The notes: generated by a model not told the origin, from the sequence alone. A stretch of DNA of 64,000 nucleotides from an uncultured Bacteroides sp. (GCA_948847595.1 CAQOGY010000011.1:1-64000), one strand, 5' to 3'. Counted from the stretch's first letter, positions 7,165 through 15,736 are shown. Made by a program: numbers and translations.

Positions 7165-7978
7165 ATCCGTTTTGTTTTTGATTTTTTGTTTTTTAATGCG
7201 GATTCAAGAGCTGAGGGAGTTGAGTTTCAAACTATCTTATCTGCCTCTCGTTTATCCGACATTTTTTTTAATGCGTCTTTCTGTCGCATCGGTCGTTTTC
7301 GTTTCGGGTGCTTAAAAAGGTAGGGATTAGGGAATGCAAGGTTTTTCGGAAAAATACTACCCGAAGGGCTGGAGATTTTTCCAGAAAACAGGAGGCTTGA
7401 CCTTGCTTTCCCGTACAATCCCGGAGTTACCTTTGCACCCAGCACGAAAATGACTGCCTGATGCGGCTCACTGAAAGGCGCGAAAATGGAGGTAAACGGA
7501 AGTGGAGGCAGATTAGACAGGAAAACTTCAAAAGAGAAATCCGTGAAAAAGACATCCCCAACAGAAAAGAACATAGCCGGTAGCGTGAAACCGGGCAAAC
7601 CATCGGCAAGGAAGTATGTTTTTATCTGTTTGGCCAAACGTGTTTGGTCGGATGGATAAAATCATTCTTCCCGGTTTGTCTGCCGTGAGTGACGGCTTGT
7701 TCCATTTATGGAATGTGCGGTCATACACGGCTTTCCGCTTCCGGCGCAAAAGGACAACGAAAAAAGAAAAATCGTCAAAACCCCGTAAAAGCACCTCTTT
7801 GGCATAAGCACAAAAGAAAGGGGCCTTGTCTCATCAGTCTAAACTATTGTTTAGGCGTGAGGCAAAGCCCTTTTCTCCGCTTATGCGGCAGTCGGCACAC
7901 GTTCGTTCAAAATCTTTTTGGGCGATGGTGTGCTGACGGATAAAATCGCTTTTACGGAAAAACTTGTGTGAGAAGAAA
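7165..7978. other. Quiet terminal stretch of the element, no confident gene
   Basis: Several short frames cross this stretch on both strands, but none has a recognisable domain, a good start context or a partner gene. A small imperfect palindrome (GGCCAAAC, GTTTGGTC) lies near 7631-7648. Possible uses are the ICE cluster promoter, a regulatory RNA or decayed genes, and I cannot choose between them. Confidence 0.4.
7227..7637 (-). CDS. Doubtful ORF near the element end (136 aa)
   Basis: The longest frame in the quiet terminal stretch. The predicted protein is rich in Phe, Pro and Ser, and its C-terminus is basic (Lys-Arg-Lys-Arg-Pro-Met-Arg-Gln-Lys). No domain, signal or membrane pattern is convincing. 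It overlaps shorter frames on the other strand. It may be read only because the element DNA is conserved, so it is listed as a possibility. Confidence 0.2.
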   Translation of the reverse strand: MAKQIKTYFLADGLPGFTLPAMFFSVGDVFFTDFSFEVFLSNLPPLPFTSIFAPFSEPHQAVIFVLGAKVTPGLYGKARSSLLFSGKISSPSGSIFPKNLAFPNPYLFKHPKRKRPMRQKDALKKMSDKREADKIV

Positions 7979-8012
7979 AAAACGGGAGATTCATTTCTAA
8001 ATCTCCCGTTTT
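7979..8012. terminator. Hairpin near the element end
   Basis: A perfect 12-bp inverted repeat, AAAACGGGAGAT and ATCTCCCGTTTT, with a 10-base loop. The T-run on the right arm makes it a good rho-independent terminator for + transcription, insulating the element from the attachment region. Confidence 0.65.
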
Positions 8013-8045
8013 ATTGTTACTTTTGCATACGAAGAGTTCTTTGAA

Positions 8046-8169
8046 GGTTACGCAACGCACAGAAGAATAATGCAGTAGATAACTAACTAATTCGTAACCT
8101 ATTACTATTATGAGCGATTACCCAATGCTCATTTCCAATAAATTACACTCTTTTCGTAACTTCGTATAG
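8046..8169. repeat. Putative integrase arm-type sites at the element end
   Basis: TTCGTAAC occurs at 8091-8098 and 8153-8160, and its near reverse complement GGTTACGC lies at 8046-8053. They sit 30-150 bases inside the TTACTTTTGC core. CTnDOT-type IntDOT uses several short arm sites on the right side of its att region, and these repeats have the expected place and spacing. The assignment is by analogy. Confidence 0.5.
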
Positions 8170-8188
8170 CAAATATATCATAATTCTT

Positions 8189-8198
8189 TTACTTTTGC
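8189..8198. other. Probable attachment core / element-chromosome junction
   Basis: TTACTTTTGC matches the CTnDOT-type core GTAnnTTTGC at all but the first base. To its right begins an ordinary chromosomal operon; to its left lie element sequence and arm-like repeats. The same ten bases occur at 8017-8026, which is an alternative junction. Confidence 0.5.
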
Positions 8199-8239
8199 TT
8201 CCGGTTTCGGACAAAACTTATCCGAAATCTCTGAAAAGC

Positions 8240-9202
8240 ATGAAGGAAGTTACGTTTATCCGTCGGAACATTGAAAAATGGAAAGGGACCGAAAAGGTGG
8301 TGGAACAGGCTGCAAACCTGTCCCCTGACCAACTTGCCGACGCCTATACGGAACTGACTGCCGACCTGGCTTTTGCACAGACCCATTTCCCGACTTCCCG
8401 CATTACCATTTATTTAAATAATCTCGCTTCAGCCCTGCATAATGAAATCTATCGGAGCAAGCGTGAGAAATGGACACGCGTTATCACTTTCTGGACACGG
8501 GAAGTGCCGCAGACCATGCATGATGCGCGGCGTGAGTTACTGATCTCTTTTATCATCTTTGCCGTCAGTGCGTTGATCGGGGCAGTATCTGCCGCCAATG
8601 ATCAGGAGTTTGTGCGTTTGATAATGGGCAACCAATACGTAGATATGACATTGGACAATATTGCCAGAGGTGAGCCGATGGCAGTATACAATGGCTCTCC
8701 CGAAGCTCCGATGTTTCTGGGCATTACAATCAATAATATAAAAGTATCCTTCCTGTGTTTTGCCGCGGGGATACTGACCAGTTTTGGTACGGGGCTTATA
8801 CTTCTTCAGAATGGAATTATGCTCGGTTCATTTCAGATGTTCTTTTATCAGCACGACCTGCTTTGGGAGTCGGCACTTGCCGTCTGGCTGCACGGAACTC
8901 TTGAAATATGGGCGATCATCGTAGCCGGTGCTGCCGGACTTGCTTTGGGCAACGGCTGGTTGTTTCCCGGCACCTATTCGAGACTCGAATCTTTCCGCAG
9001 AGGAGCGAAAAGAGGGCTGAAGATTGTAATCGGTACGGTGCCCGTGTTTATCATGGCGGGATTTATCGAAGGCTTTATCACCCGTCACACCGAACTTCCG
9101 GATATGCTGAGGCTCGGCATCATCCTTACATCCCTTGCATTTATCATCTTTTACTATATTTATTTACCAAATAGAAAAAAACATGGAATCACAGAAACCT
9201 AA
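8240..9202 (+). CDS. SpoIIM-like (DUF95) membrane protein
   Basis: A 320-residue protein of the stage II sporulation protein M family, which in non-sporulating Bacteroides heads a MoxR/DUF58 operon. A soluble N-terminal third (residues 1-95) is followed by about five hydrophobic segments and a long loop after the first. The frame opens at a TTG at 8195 inside the promoter core, so the ATG at 8240 is the real start. In other Bacteroides an RDD-family gene often lies on the far side; here the conjugative element lies there instead. The operon is thought to assemble or guard an envelope complex, but its substrate is unknown. Confidence 0.8.
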   Translation: MKEVTFIRRNIEKWKGTEKVVEQAANLSPDQLADAYTELTADLAFAQTHFPTSRITIYLNNLASALHNEIYRSKREKWTRVITFWTREVPQTMHDARRELLISFIIFAVSALIGAVSAANDQEFVRLIMGNQYVDMTLDNIARGEPMAVYNGSPEAPMFLGITINNIKVSFLCFAAGILTSFGTGLILLQNGIMLGSFQMFFYQHDLLWESALAVWLHGTLEIWAIIVAGAAGLALGNGWLFPGTYSRLESFRRGAKRGLKIVIGTVPVFIMAGFIEGFITRHTELPDMLRLGIILTSLAFIIFYYIYLPNRKKHGITET

Positions 9203-10115
9203 GGTTGCAATGTACGTGAAACGTTCTTTCGGTGATAAGTTGAACGCTTCTTTTGACTTCATAAAAGAGAATTGGAAAATACTGTTGAAGTTTACGACTT
9301 ATCTGCTTTTGCCTGTAAGCCTTATTCAGGCATTAAGTCTGAACGGACTGATGGGAGGAGCGTTTGCCATGACTGCTATGTCCAAGACTGCGACGGTGCC
9401 TGATACTGCATCTTTATTGGGATTTATGTCCTATTACGGTCTGTATATGATTGTATTTATGATAGGCAGTATTTTGCTGACCTCCATGATCTATGCATTG
9501 ATCCGTACCTATAATGAACGTGAAGAACGCTTGGAGGGAATCACGTTGGGTATTTTGAAGCCTTTATTGTTCCGCAATATCAAGAGATTGCTTGTAATGA
9601 CCCTTTTCTCCATCTTAGTCATGCTTTTGGTGGGGCTTGTGGTAGGGCTGCTGGCGTTTCTGTCACTATTCACCTTGTTTCTGACCATTCCGCTTCTTAT
9701 CGCTTTTGTAGTGCCGCTTGCATTATGGGCACCTATCTACCTGTTTGAAGATATTACAGTGATGGAGTCTTTCAAAAAGACATTCCGGCTGGGCTTTGCC
9801 ACTTGGGGAGGCGTCTTCTTGATATCTCTGATCATGGGATTTATTGCTAATGTATTGCAGGGAGTGACTATGATGCCGTGGTATATCGCTACGCTGGTGA
9901 AATATTTCTTCTCATTAAGTGATGTCGGAAGCGAGACGACAGTATCGGCAGGATATAGCTTTATCCTTTATCTGCTTGGTATTGTACAGGCATTCGGCGC
10001 TTATCTTTCCATGATTTTCACTTTTGTCGGAATGGCCTACCAGTACGGTCATGCTTCCGAAGTGGTAGATAGTGTAACTGTAGAGAGCGATATTGATAAT
10101 TTCGATAAACTCTAA
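9183..10115 (+). CDS. Polytopic membrane protein of the MoxR/DUF58 operon
   Basis: A 310-residue integral membrane protein. The ATG at 9183 (Met-Glu-Ser-Gln-Lys-Pro-Lys) is preferred over 9135, which lies deep inside the upstream gene; even so the two genes overlap by 20 bases. About six hydrophobic segments are visible, with a charged loop Tyr-Asn-Glu-Arg-Glu-Glu-Arg near residue 115. The layout resembles membrane domains found beside glycerophosphodiesterases, but that similarity is loose. Its constant place between the SpoIIM-like and DUF4129 genes suggests it belongs to the same envelope complex. Confidence 0.75.
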   Translation: MESQKPKVAMYVKRSFGDKLNASFDFIKENWKILLKFTTYLLLPVSLIQALSLNGLMGGAFAMTAMSKTATVPDTASLLGFMSYYGLYMIVFMIGSILLTSMIYALIRTYNEREERLEGITLGILKPLLFRNIKRLLVMTLFSILVMLLVGLVVGLLAFLSLFTLFLTIPLLIAFVVPLALWAPIYLFEDITVMESFKKTFRLGFATWGGVFLISLIMGFIANVLQGVTMMPWYIATLVKYFFSLSDVGSETTVSAGYSFILYLLGIVQAFGAYLSMIFTFVGMAYQYGHASEVVDSVTVESDIDNFDKL

Positions 10116-10135
10116 ACATATATAATTCAGAATAG

Positions 10136-10750
10136 ATGCTGACATCCCCGGCTGATACATTGGTTTGCGACACCGTGCAGATTGCCAAATGGCAATCCGA
10201 ATCGGCGTATGACTACAACCGTGAACTGATAACTCCTGAAATTAATATCTTTGAATGGTTTCGCAGGCAGTTTGGGGAATTGTTGCGGAAGATATTCGGC
10301 AGCCGTTTTGCCGAAGAGTATTCCGAACTTATATTAATATGTTTGGCCATTATTATTCTGCTCCTGATTATATGGTTTGTTTATAAGAAGCGTCCGGAGT
10401 TATTCATGCGTTCGCCCAAGAATAAACTGCCTTATGAAGTGGGAGAAGATACGATTTACGGTGTGGATTTTGCGGGAGGGATTGCCGATGCGCTTTCCCG
10501 TTCCGATTATCGGGAGGCGGTGCGTCTGCTTTATTTGCAGACATTGAAACGGCTTAGCGACGAGAAACGCATTGACTGGCAGCCTTATAAAACACCGACA
10601 CAGTATATCAATGAAGTACGGATGCCCGTTTTCCGTCAGTTGACTAATCATTTCCTGAGGGTTCGTTACGGTAACTTTGAGGGTACGGAGGAACTGTTCA
10701 ATTCCATGAAATCCTTGCAGGAAGAAATCGGGAAAGGAGGGGGCTCATGA
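10136..10750 (+). CDS. DUF4129 domain membrane protein
   Basis: A 204-residue single-pass protein. A transmembrane helix spans about residues 63-83, with the stretch before it probably periplasmic and the C-terminal DUF4129 domain cytoplasmic. That domain holds Asp-Tyr-Arg-Glu-Ala-Val-Arg-Leu-Leu-Tyr and a conserved Tyr-x-x-Glu-Val. DUF4129 genes are regular partners of MoxR and DUF58 genes. Its stop overlaps the DUF4350 start by 4 bases (ATGA), pointing to coupled translation. Confidence 0.8.
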   Translation: MLTSPADTLVCDTVQIAKWQSESAYDYNRELITPEINIFEWFRRQFGELLRKIFGSRFAEEYSELILICLAIIILLLIIWFVYKKRPELFMRSPKNKLPYEVGEDTIYGVDFAGGIADALSRSDYREAVRLLYLQTLKRLSDEKRIDWQPYKTPTQYINEVRMPVFRQLTNHFLRVRYGNFEGTEELFNSMKSLQEEIGKGGGS

Positions 10751-12021
10751 GGGGAAGCCGCTGGTTTATCTTCTTTGTCCTTACTTTTCTGCTGCTGATG
10801 TTTGCCATAGAATATCATCTGCCGAAGAAATTTGTATGGGTGCCTACCTTTAGCCATTACGATGAGCAGCCTTTCGGATGCGCTGTGTTCGACAGTCTGC
10901 TGACTGTTTCACTGCCTTCGGGATATACACTGTCCCGAAAGACTTTTTATCAGATGGAACAGGAAGATACTGTTCACAACAAAGGAATACTGCTGATTGC
11001 CACTAATTTACCTTTCGGACGGGTGGATATAGAAGCCTTGCTCAAAATGGCGGATCGGGGAAATAAGATCATGCTGGTAAGCAGTTCTTTTACCAAGATT
11101 TTGGAGGATACGCTGAAGTTTGATTGCACTTATTCTTATTTCAGATCGGTCGATTTGAAAAAATATGCCGCTTCGTTATTGAAGCGGGACAGTATTTATT
11201 GGATCGGTGATCCGGAAGTTTATTCACGGCAGGTGTTCCGTTTTTATCCGCAGTTCTGCAAGTCCTATTTCCGCCGTTATGATTCGCTGCCGGTACGTAA
11301 ACTGGCGGAGATCAATCTGGCAAGCGATATGGGGCACGCATTGGATGAACTGGATTCTACGACCGTTTCCCGCAATTATCATCCGTTGGTGGCTATGGTT
11401 CGTCCGTGGGGAAAGGGTGAAATCATTCTGGTTTCTACTCCTTTGCTTTTTACCAATTATGGAGTGCTGGATGAGAAAAATGCGACTTACATATTCCGCA
11501 TCCTGTCGCAGATGGGAGAGTTGCCTATTGTCCGCACCGAAGGATATATGAAGGAAACTGCACAGACGCAGCGATCTCCTTTGCGTTATTTTCTGTCGCA
11601 AAGGCCGCTTCGCTGGGCGATCTATCTGTCGATGTTCGCTATCTTGCTCTTTATGGTGTTTACAGCGCGGAGGCGGCAACGGGCAATACCTGTCATACAG
11701 GAACCGGAAAACAAATCCCTTGAATTTACCAAGTTGATAGGCACGCTTTATTATCAGAAGAATGACCATGCCAATCTGGTTCATAAGAAGTTCACCTACT
11801 TTGCGGAAGTACTGAGAAGAGAGATTCAGGTAGACGTGGAGGAAGTGGCGGACGATGAACGTTCTTTCCACCGGATCGCTCAGAAGACGGGGATGGAGGT
11901 GGAAGAAATCAGCAGGTTGATCCGCGAAATTAGACCGGTGATTTATGGAGGACGTGTCCTTTCCGGCGAAGAAATGAAGGGATTTATTGATAAAATGAAT
12001 GAAATAATCAATCATATTTAA
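10747..12021 (+). CDS. DUF4350 domain membrane protein
   Basis: A 424-residue protein. One transmembrane helix lies at the N-terminus (about 6-24) and a second near 295-315 (Ala-Ile-Tyr-Leu-Ser-Met-Phe-Ala). Between them lies a periplasmic DUF4350 domain with a GATase-like fold; the C-terminal 100 residues are cytoplasmic and helical. It is the usual partner of DUF4129 and MoxR in Bacteroidetes and is expected to be part of the same envelope complex. No catalytic residues are evident. Confidence 0.8.
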   Translation: MRGSRWFIFFVLTFLLLMFAIEYHLPKKFVWVPTFSHYDEQPFGCAVFDSLLTVSLPSGYTLSRKTFYQMEQEDTVHNKGILLIATNLPFGRVDIEALLKMADRGNKIMLVSSSFTKILEDTLKFDCTYSYFRSVDLKKYAASLLKRDSIYWIGDPEVYSRQVFRFYPQFCKSYFRRYDSLPVRKLAEINLASDMGHALDELDSTTVSRNYHPLVAMVRPWGKGEIILVSTPLLFTNYGVLDEKNATYIFRILSQMGELPIVRTEGYMKETAQTQRSPLRYFLSQRPLRWAIYLSMFAILLFMVFTARRRQRAIPVIQEPENKSLEFTKLIGTLYYQKNDHANLVHKKFTYFAEVLRREIQVDVEEVADDERSFHRIAQKTGMEVEEISRLIREIRPVIYGGRVLSGEEMKGFIDKMNEIINHI

Positions 12022-12032
12022 AGAAGATATTT

Positions 12033-13007
12033 ATGGAAGAGAATACAGAACAACGAGTGGATTTAACTCTCTTTTCCGAGAAGATACAGGAATTGAAGGA
12101 TCAGATTGCTTCCGTTATTGTCGGTCAGGAACAGACGGTGGACTTGGTGCTGGCAGCCATCCTTGCCAATGGTCACGTATTGATTGAAGGTGTGCCGGGA
12201 GTTGCAAAGACATTGCTTGCCCGATTGACGGCTCGTTTGATCGATGCGGACTTCAGCCGTATCCAGTTTACACCGGACCTGATGCCGAGCGACGTATTGG
12301 GTACCACTGTGTTCAATATGAAAACCAATGATTTTGACTTTCATCAGGGACCGATCTTTGCCGATATCGTATTGGTGGACGAGATCAACCGTGCTCCTGC
12401 CAAAACGCAGGCTGCCTTGTTCGAGGTGATGGAAGAGCGTCAGATAAGCATTGACGGCATTACTCATAAGATGGGTGAGCTCTATACCATCCTTGCCACA
12501 CAGAACCCTGTGGAACAGGAAGGAACTTATAAACTTCCCGAAGCGCAGCTCGACCGCTTTCTGATGAAAATAACGATGGACTATCCTTCGCTGGAAGAAG
12601 AAGTGGATATTCTGGAACGTCACCATACGAACACTTCATTAATCAGGCTGGACGATATCAAGCCTGCTATCACTAAAGAAGAACTTCTGTCACTGCGTGC
12701 CTTCATGAATCAGGTATTTGTAGACCGTACGCTGCTCCAATACATTGCATTGATTGTGCAGCAGACGCGTACCAGCAAAGCTGTATATCTTGGCGCTTCT
12801 CCGCGTGCATCAGTTGCAATGTTGCAAGCCTCCAAGGCGTATGCCCTTTTGCAGGGACGTGACTTCGTGACACCGGAAGATATTAAGTTCGTTGCTCCGT
12901 ATGTGCTTCAGCATCGTCTGATCCTGACGGCGGAAGCGGAAATGGAAGGATATTCTCCGGTAAAGGTTACGCAACGTCTGATTGATAAAGTAGAGGTCCC
13001 CAAATAA
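12033..13007 (+). CDS. MoxR-family AAA+ ATPase
   Basis: A 324-residue cytoplasmic AAA+ ATPase. Walker A Gly-Val-Pro-Gly-Val-Ala-Lys-Thr is at 53-60, and Walker B Ile-Val-Leu-Val-Asp-Glu-Ile-Asn at 112-119. A sensor motif (Ala-Thr-Gln-Asn-Pro) follows, and the C-terminal lid is typical of the family. MoxR ATPases act as chaperones that insert cofactors or remodel partners, most often the DUF58 or VWA protein encoded next door. It starts 11 bases after the DUF4350 gene, which fits one operon. Confidence 0.92.
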   Translation: MEENTEQRVDLTLFSEKIQELKDQIASVIVGQEQTVDLVLAAILANGHVLIEGVPGVAKTLLARLTARLIDADFSRIQFTPDLMPSDVLGTTVFNMKTNDFDFHQGPIFADIVLVDEINRAPAKTQAALFEVMEERQISIDGITHKMGELYTILATQNPVEQEGTYKLPEAQLDRFLMKITMDYPSLEEEVDILERHHTNTSLIRLDDIKPAITKEELLSLRAFMNQVFVDRTLLQYIALIVQQTRTSKAVYLGASPRASVAMLQASKAYALLQGRDFVTPEDIKFVAPYVLQHRLILTAEAEMEGYSPVKVTQRLIDKVEVPK

Positions 13008-13066
13008 GAACCGAATCTCTATAATTCGTAACTCAAAACTTAAAACTCAAAACTCAGAACCCGAAA

Positions 13067-14377
13067 TTGTACTTAACCCGTCGTTTCTATATTGCCCTTA
13101 TTCTGGTTATCCTCTTATTGGGTAGCGGATATCTGTTTGCTCCGTTTTTTGTCATCGGGCAGTGGGCGCTTTTTGCCTTATTCGTGTTGGTATCGGCAGA
13201 CGGATATATTCTCTACCGTACCCAGGGGATTCAGGCATTCCGTCGATGTTCCGACCGTTTCTCCAATGGCGATGACAATGAAGTGAGCATTCGTGTCGAA
13301 AGTACTTATTCGCGTCCTCTCTCTCTGGAGATCATAGATGAAATACCTTTTATCTTCCAGAATCGGGATGTCTGTTTCCGGACCACCCTTCAGCCGAACG
13401 AGGGGAAAACAATCAGTTACCATCTTCGTCCGACCCGTCGCGGAGTATATTCTTTCGGGCAAATCCGTGTATTTGTGACCGACAAGATCGGGCTGCTTTC
13501 CCGTCGGTACACTTGTGGACAGCCGCAGGATATCAAGGTATATCCTTCCTATCTGATGCTTCACCGATACGAATTGCTGGCAATGAGTGATAACCTTACC
13601 GAACTGGGTATCAAGCGTATCCGCCGGGTAGGCCATCAAACGGAATTTGAGCAGATCAAGGAATATGTAAAGGGAGACGACTACCGGACTATCAACTGGA
13701 AAGCGAGTGCCCGCCGGCATGAGCTGATGGTAAATGTCTATCAGGACGAACGCTCTCAGCAGATTTACAGTGTGATAGATAAAGGCAGGGTGATGCAGCA
13801 GGCTTTTCGGGGAATGACTTTGCTCGATTATGCGATTAATGCTTCACTGGTGCTCTCGTATGTGGCGATGCGGAAGGAGGATAAAGCGGGGCTGGTGACT
13901 TTTGATGAGCATTTTGATACCTTCGTTCCGGCTTCCAAGCAGCCCGGACATATGCAGACGCTGCTTGAAAAACTGTATAGCCAGCAGACTACTTTCGGTG
14001 AAACGGACTTCTCGGCTCTTTGTGTGCATCTGAACAAGCACGTCAATAAGCGTAGCTTTTTGGTTCTGTATACCAACTTTGCCAGTATCAGCAGCATGAA
14101 TCGCCAGTTGGCTTACTTGCAGCAGCTCAACCGGCAACATCGTTTGCTGGTGGTTTTCTTTGAGGATGCTGACTTGAAAGCGTACATCGAAAGTCCGGCG
14201 AGGGATACGGAAGATTATTACCGGCACGTGATTGCCGAAAAGTTTGCTTTTGAGAAGCGACTGATCGTTTCTACCTTAAAGCAGCATGGCATTTACTCTC
14301 TGCTGACGACACCCGAAAATCTGTCGATTGACGTAATCAATAAATATCTGGAGATGAAATCACGGCAACTGCTATGA
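13067..14377 (+). CDS. DUF58 domain protein (MoxR partner)
   Basis: A 436-residue protein with two transmembrane helices at the N-terminus (about 7-25 and 30-47) and a cytoplasmic DUF58 domain. The signature Val-Lys-Gly-Asp-Asp-Tyr-Arg-Thr-Ile-Asn-Trp-Lys-Ala lies at about 203-215, followed by a VWA-like fold. The start is a TTG at 13067 placed after short AAAACTC repeats; no better ATG exists. DUF58 proteins are the usual substrates or partners of MoxR. The gene ends the operon and converges with hepT, the two stops overlapping by a few bases. Confidence 0.88.
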   Translation: MYLTRRFYIALILVILLLGSGYLFAPFFVIGQWALFALFVLVSADGYILYRTQGIQAFRRCSDRFSNGDDNEVSIRVESTYSRPLSLEIIDEIPFIFQNRDVCFRTTLQPNEGKTISYHLRPTRRGVYSFGQIRVFVTDKIGLLSRRYTCGQPQDIKVYPSYLMLHRYELLAMSDNLTELGIKRIRRVGHQTEFEQIKEYVKGDDYRTINWKASARRHELMVNVYQDERSQQIYSVIDKGRVMQQAFRGMTLLDYAINASLVLSYVAMRKEDKAGLVTFDEHFDTFVPASKQPGHMQTLLEKLYSQQTTFGETDFSALCVHLNKHVNKRSFLVLYTNFASISSMNRQLAYLQQLNRQHRLLVVFFEDADLKAYIESPARDTEDYYRHVIAEKFAFEKRLIVSTLKQHGIYSLLTTPENLSIDVINKYLEMKSRQLL

Positions 14378-14749
14378 TAAGTCTTTAATAATATTTTCTA
14401 CTGTTTCTTTTAAAGGAGGAAGGTGCTTTGTTATGACTACCCATATAATCTCATAGTCAATGTTGGCATATTCATGGGAAATAATATTTCTGAGTCCAAT
14501 AACTTTTGCCCATGGAACTTGTGGATAATCTTTGAAAAATGATCTTTGGGTTTTATCATCAATAGCCTTAATTGTTTCTCCGATTACCTGTATTCGCATG
14601 ATGCAGGCATCCAAAACAGTCATTCCCCAAGGGGATAACAAGAAATCGTCTACATTCTGTATATTCTTGCATCTGTCTTCAATGATAGAGATTGATTCTG
14701 ATAATTGAAGAAACTTATCTAGAATTTCCTCTTTAAGCGTAGATTCCAT
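14372..14749 (-). CDS. hepT: HepT-type HEPN toxin RNase
   Basis: A 125-residue all-helical HEPN-domain protein. Arg87-x4-His92-x-Tyr94 is the RX4HXY motif of HEPN toxins: Arg and His form the RNase site, and the tyrosine is the residue modified by the partner in known HepT-MntA pairs. The protein is expected to dimerise and cleave RNA. It is downstream of mntA with a 17-base overlap, the normal antitoxin-first order. All key residues are present, so the toxin looks intact. Confidence 0.85.
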   Translation of the reverse strand: MESTLKEEILDKFLQLSESISIIEDRCKNIQNVDDFLLSPWGMTVLDACIMRIQVIGETIKAIDDKTQRSFFKDYPQVPWAKVIGLRNIISHEYANIDYEIIWVVITKHLPPLKETVENIIKDLS

Positions 14750-15026
14750 CTTTTTCTATTCTTTGGGATATGAGTGAACGAAGGTTTTTGCGTAAACGGA
14801 GGAGATCTATTTTGCAATTACAGATATGCTCCAGTTCTTCTTTAATATCGAACATCACGAAAGGATCGGGTTCTTTCAATTCTACGAAAACATCTAAATC
14901 ACTTCCTTCGTGTTGTTCACCACGGGCCACAGAACCAAAGATACCGATAGAAATAATCCCATATTTCTCGGCACACTGTTGCTTGAATTGGCGGATTTTT
15001 GTAAGGTATTCATTCGTTGTTTTCAT
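14733..15026 (-). CDS. mntA: MntA-type nucleotidyltransferase antitoxin
   Basis: A 97-residue minimal nucleotidyltransferase. Gly-Ser-Val-Ala-Arg-Gly at 31-36 and Asp43-Leu-Asp45 form the polymerase-beta-like active site. In characterised pairs this enzyme adds AMP units to the HEPN toxin tyrosine and silences it. The C-terminal catalytic acidic residue lies within the Lys-Ile-Asp-Leu-Leu stretch. It overlaps hepT by 17 bases. No strong promoter was fixed in the gap before it (15027-15101). Confidence 0.85.
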   Translation of the reverse strand: MKTTNEYLTKIRQFKQQCAEKYGIISIGIFGSVARGEQHEGSDLDVFVELKEPDPFVMFDIKEELEHICNCKIDLLRLRKNLRSLISQRIEKDGIYA

Positions 15027-15101
15027 AATTACATACTTCTTTCTCTACAAAAATAGTAAAAAACGGGAAGATAACAAGCGCATTTCTTTGAAAATAGTTT
15101 A

Positions 15102-15326
15102 TTATAGAATTGCCTTCCGTGTTTCTACAAAGAAGAATACAGCCATTCCTATTATAATGACTCCCAGTATGCCGTAAAAGAGCCGTGCTCTGCCGCGACC
15201 TACATTCCGGACGATTGTCTGGGCATTGCGTGTGGTGAAGAACCAGTTCCAGTTCAGTAAGGAAGCTAGCAGGGAAGTGATTCCCGCTAGCGCAAAAATT
15301 CCTTGTACGATGTATTGTCCGGTCAT
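15102..15326 (-). CDS. Imm17-like small membrane protein
   Basis: A 74-residue protein with two hydrophobic helices (about 8-26 and 49-69) separated by a basic loop (Arg-Asn-Val-Gly-Arg-Gly-Arg-Ala-Arg). It matches the immunity 17 family as I remember it, a small two-helix group often annotated in Bacteroides. No polymorphic toxin is nearby. It overlaps tsaE by 4 bases (ATGA), so here it is more likely a housekeeping membrane protein co-expressed with tsaE than an immunity protein. Confidence 0.6.
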   Translation of the reverse strand: MTGQYIVQGIFALAGITSLLASLLNWNWFFTTRNAQTIVRNVGRGRARLFYGILGVIIIGMAVFFFVETRKAIL

Positions 15327-15736
15327 AGTCTGATCACTCTGCTTCCGTCTTCCAGTTCTTCAATCGTCACTTTTACGGCATCTCCCGGCAGTAATTCTTC
15401 TACCAGTTCCGGCCATTCGATAAAGCAAAGGGCGCCGCTGTAGAAATAATCTTCGTATCCCATGTCATATACTTCACTTAGCTTTTTGATGCGGTAAAAA
15501 TCGAAGTGATAAATCAATTCTCCGGTTTCGTCCGAACGATATTCGTTAACGATAGCGAAAGTAGGAGAACTGATAACGTCTGATACACCTAATTCTTCGC
15601 AAAGAGCTTTGACGAAGGTCGTTTTGCCGGCTCCCATTTTACCATATAAAGCGAAAACGGTGTTGTCACCCATAGCAGCGATAAATTCCCGGGCTGCCTC
15701 ATGGATACTTTCCTGTGATTGAATCTTGATTTCCAT
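15323..15736 (-). CDS. tsaE: TsaE, tRNA threonylcarbamoyladenosine biosynthesis ATPase
   Basis: A 137-residue cytoplasmic P-loop protein. Walker A Gly-Lys-Met-Gly-Ala-Gly-Lys-Thr-Thr is at 32-40, followed by the family's Ser-Ser-Pro-Thr-Phe-Ala-Ile-Val-Asn-Glu-Tyr and His-Phe-Asp-Phe-Tyr-Arg. TsaE works with TsaB and TsaD to make t6A37 in ANN-decoding tRNAs. It follows the metal permease gene by 14 bases in the same direction and overlaps the Imm17-like gene downstream. Confidence 0.93.
   Translation of the reverse strand: MEIKIQSQESIHEAAREFIAAMGDNTVFALYGKMGAGKTTFVKALCEELGVSDVISSPTFAIVNEYRSDETGELIYHFDFYRIKKLSEVYDMGYEDYFYSGALCFIEWPELVEELLPGDAVKVTIEELEDGSRVIRL

Larger units (their letters stand above)
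1..8198. mobile_element. Right (tra-side) end of a CTnDOT-family integrative conjugative element
   Basis: The stretch holds the end of a Bacteroides tra operon in CTnDOT order (traO, traP, traQ, lysozyme). A leftward cluster of small genes with pcfK and pcfJ follows, both typical passengers of these elements. It stops at a TTACTTTTGC core (8189-8198) next to chromosomal housekeeping genes. Repeats resembling integrase arm sites precede the core at 8046-8169. In CTnDOT the tra region lies at the right end, so this end would be attR. The left part, with integrase, tetQ/rte and mob genes, is outside the window, so the family assignment rests on the tra genes and the end structure. The exact boundary is inferred. 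Confidence 0.8.

Noticed and set aside
8195..8239. TTG start at 8195 for the SpoIIM-like gene
   Set aside because: It lies inside the promoter -7 core, so it would not be in the transcript; the ATG at 8240 gives the normal N-terminus.
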